From Mycoplasma sp. CAG:956 (GTDB lineage Bacteria; Bacillota_I; Bacilli_A; RF39; UBA660): DNA of 64,000 bases. The notes beneath the pieces are model-generated. The model did no database searches and was not told the DNA's origin. It was given only the letters and a program-made list of their open reading frames with translations. Below, piece after piece: positions 62,738 through 64,000 of this stretch. The stretch's first letter is position 1. Every line of letters starts with the position of its first letter. A program made the position numbers and the translations under genes. The stretch lies in the NCBI GenBank assembly GCA_000433475.1, contig HF993104.1, positions 62,001 to 126,000 of the forward strand. Direction: 5' to 3'.

Positions 62738-63676
62738 TTATTTTCCACCTAATTTTTTAAGAACTAATTTTTGCTTTTCAGTTAGAGAACTAGTAATTTC
62801 ATTATAACTTTCAACGTTATAAATAAATACAGTATCTATTAGATTATCTAAGTAATAGTCTATCCCAATTTGTTCAATTAAATACTTCATATCTTTTGAT
62901 GTGTCAATAAAATCTAAAAGGTCATTAGCATCTAATTTATTTACACAAAATTTTTCTATATAATACTCTTTATGACTAGAAGAAAAGTAATAATAAAATG
63001 TTCTTATTAGAAAAGCCATAATTTTTTTATATGCTTCTTCATTTTCAATTTTTAATTTTCTTAATTTTTCTTCACCATATTCTCTTACAAGATCTTTATC
63101 ATGATATCTACTATAAAAATATTTTAAGTAAGTAAAAAATTCTAAGGGAGTTGTATTTTTATTATTAAGAAAAACATTAGCATAAGTATTAGTCTGTTTT
63201 TGAAAAGTTATTTCTTGTTCTTCACTTTTTATATTGGGATGCAGTTTTTTAATTATACTGGATAATTTAGGGTCATTTAAGGCTGTTATTAAGGCTGTAT
63301 AATCATAATATCTGGAGTCTTTATAGTAATTAATTATTTCATCTAAGAGTATTTTTAAATATCCCATATCAAAAAAGTATTCTAAATCACCATTTATGTC
63401 ATTAGTAAAGTTATCAAAAATATATAATAAAGCTTCGATATCAAATTCTTCTGTTATATCAATAAACTCAGTTAATAAAAAATATTCAATTTGCATTAAT
63501 TCTATGTAAGCTTTAGCACTTTCTATGTCTTGAATTAAGTATTCTTTAAATTTTTTTACTAAGATATTTAACTTTTTATTATGAATTTTTTTCTCACTAA
63601 TATTTTTATCTTCAATGGAAATAGTATCATAAATAGAAAGTAAGTTTTTAACGATGTTTTTTAAATTAAATTGCAT
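62738..63676 (-). CDS. uncharacterised 312-residue helical protein
   Basis: Not recognised. Soluble, acidic-basic, all-helical (LNILVKKFKEYLIQDIESAK; EYGEEKLRKLKIENEEAYKKI), no signal peptide. The stop is one base before the nagZ ATG and supplies its ribosome binding site, so the two genes are coupled. The start ATG 63676 has AAGGAG. Possible link to cell-wall turnover comes only from this coupling. Confidence 0.65.
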   Translation of the reverse strand: MQFNLKNIVKNLLSIYDTISIEDKNISEKKIHNKKLNILVKKFKEYLIQDIESAKAYIELMQIEYFLLTEFIDITEEFDIEALLYIFDNFTNDINGDLEYFFDMGYLKILLDEIINYYKDSRYYDYTALITALNDPKLSSIIKKLHPNIKSEEQEITFQKQTNTYANVFLNNKNTTPLEFFTYLKYFYSRYHDKDLVREYGEEKLRKLKIENEEAYKKIMAFLIRTFYYYFSSSHKEYYIEKFCVNKLDANDLLDFIDTSKDMKYLIEQIGIDYYLDNLIDTVFIYNVESYNEITSSLTEKQKLVLKKLGGK

Positions 63677-63779
63677 GGAAACTCCTTAATACCCCATTTA
63701 ATCCTTTTTAGTTCTTGTTTAATTATACTAATAAATAAGGTAATTTTAAAGGTATTTTTACTATTTTAAAAAATATTAA

Positions 63780-64000
63780 TTATATTTTTCTTTTTAATTT
63801 GGATTCTTGATAACAGGTAACAAAATCATTATTAAAAGTGGCATTTGTTATATCAACTTCTGAAAAGTCATATGTAATAAATGTTACATCACTGTAGTTT
63901 CCATTAGACATATCTTTGTTATAAACAGTCTGTGGATTTATAGAAGCATTGGTTCCAGTAAAATCAAGATTACTTACATCAAAACCAGAAAAATCAAAAG
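63780..64000 (-). CDS. pentapeptide-repeat-like protein (3' end only)
   Basis: The - strand is open from the window edge to TAA at 63780-63782. The 73 visible residues show a five-residue rhythm (FDFSGFDVSNLDFTGTNASI, then YSDVTFITYDFSEVDITNATF) with Phe or Leu at the centre of each unit, typical of pentapeptide repeats, which form a right-handed beta helix. It ends in a basic tail (KLKRKI). The N-terminal part lies outside the window. Role unknown. Confidence 0.65.
   Translation of the reverse strand, partial: FDFSGFDVSNLDFTGTNASINPQTVYNKDMSNGNYSDVTFITYDFSEVDITNATFNNDFVTCYQESKLKRKI

Noticed and set aside
1..64000. CRISPR arrays, tRNA or rRNA genes, insertion sequences, prophage genes
   Set aside because: No regularly spaced repeats, cloverleaf sequences, transposase motifs or phage structural genes were found by reading.

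Overview
The window is very AT-rich, uses the standard bacterial code (TGA ends genes, Trp is TGG), and encodes a walled Firmicute-type cell: two class B penicillin-binding proteins, FtsL, RsmH, MscL, a sortase with its adhesin, and glycyl-tRNA-independent GatCAB amidation. The proteins and remnants of Bacillus-like gene order (rnhC-cvpA-trxA; spoVB-comN-rel-dtd-hisS; tcdA-rarA-mnmA; nusB-xseA-xseB-spoIVB; DUF421-TIGR04086-tgt) point to class Bacilli. A gut lineage of the RF39/Erysipelotrichia kind is my inference, not something the sequence proves.

Layout. 0-5 kb: two TPR paralogues, then rnhC, cvpA and thioredoxin. 5-15 kb: PBP2-like transpeptidase, L33, EF-P, an unknown protein, rsmH-ftsL-ftsI, rpsB-tsf. 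15.2-19 kb: a tandem duplication of about 1.85 kb carrying two surface-protein paralogues whose 3' ends differ in one sharply bounded block. 19-31 kb: yigZ, uvrC, a two-gene RnfC/RnfD-like pair, queA, spoVB, comN, rel, dtd, a membrane protein and an S41-like protease. 31-38.5 kb: hisS-gatCAB, a GH73-type glucosaminidase and a HerA-like ATPase. 38.6-42.9 kb: a probable 6S RNA, tcdA, rarA, a Xer recombinase, a tiny Asn/Lys/Ala protein and a ZIP transporter. 42.9-43.5 kb: a gene-free stretch that contains a close match to a dif site. 43.5-64 kb: HTH regulator, mnmA, spoIIM-like, mscL, sortase and thioester adhesin, yvcK, spoIVB, nusB-xseAB operon, mutS, tgt cluster, nagZ, unknown helical proteins and a partial pentapeptide-repeat protein.

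Gene orientation is mostly + to the left of 42.9 kb and almost entirely - to the right, so transcription converges on the dif-like site. With a Xer gene about 1 kb away, the simplest reading is that the window spans the replication terminus of the chromosome.

The most unusual features are: (1) the duplicated lectin-like surface proteins with a roughly 32-codon hypervariable block followed by an invariant tail and a conserved GC-rich element, which resembles the target side of a diversity-generating retroelement (no reverse transcriptase or template repeat lies in the window); (2) the dif/terminus region; (3) a long Rel enzyme with an intact synthetase but a destroyed hydrolase motif; (4) ribosomal protein uS2 with a Rho-N/SAP-like tail; (5) a sortase lacking the catalytic Arg next to a thioester adhesin ending in IPDTY; (6) an isolated RnfC-RnfD pair. 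Transcription units are compact: several intrinsic terminators begin inside the coding sequence, and many start sites use a GGTGA-type ribosome binding site.
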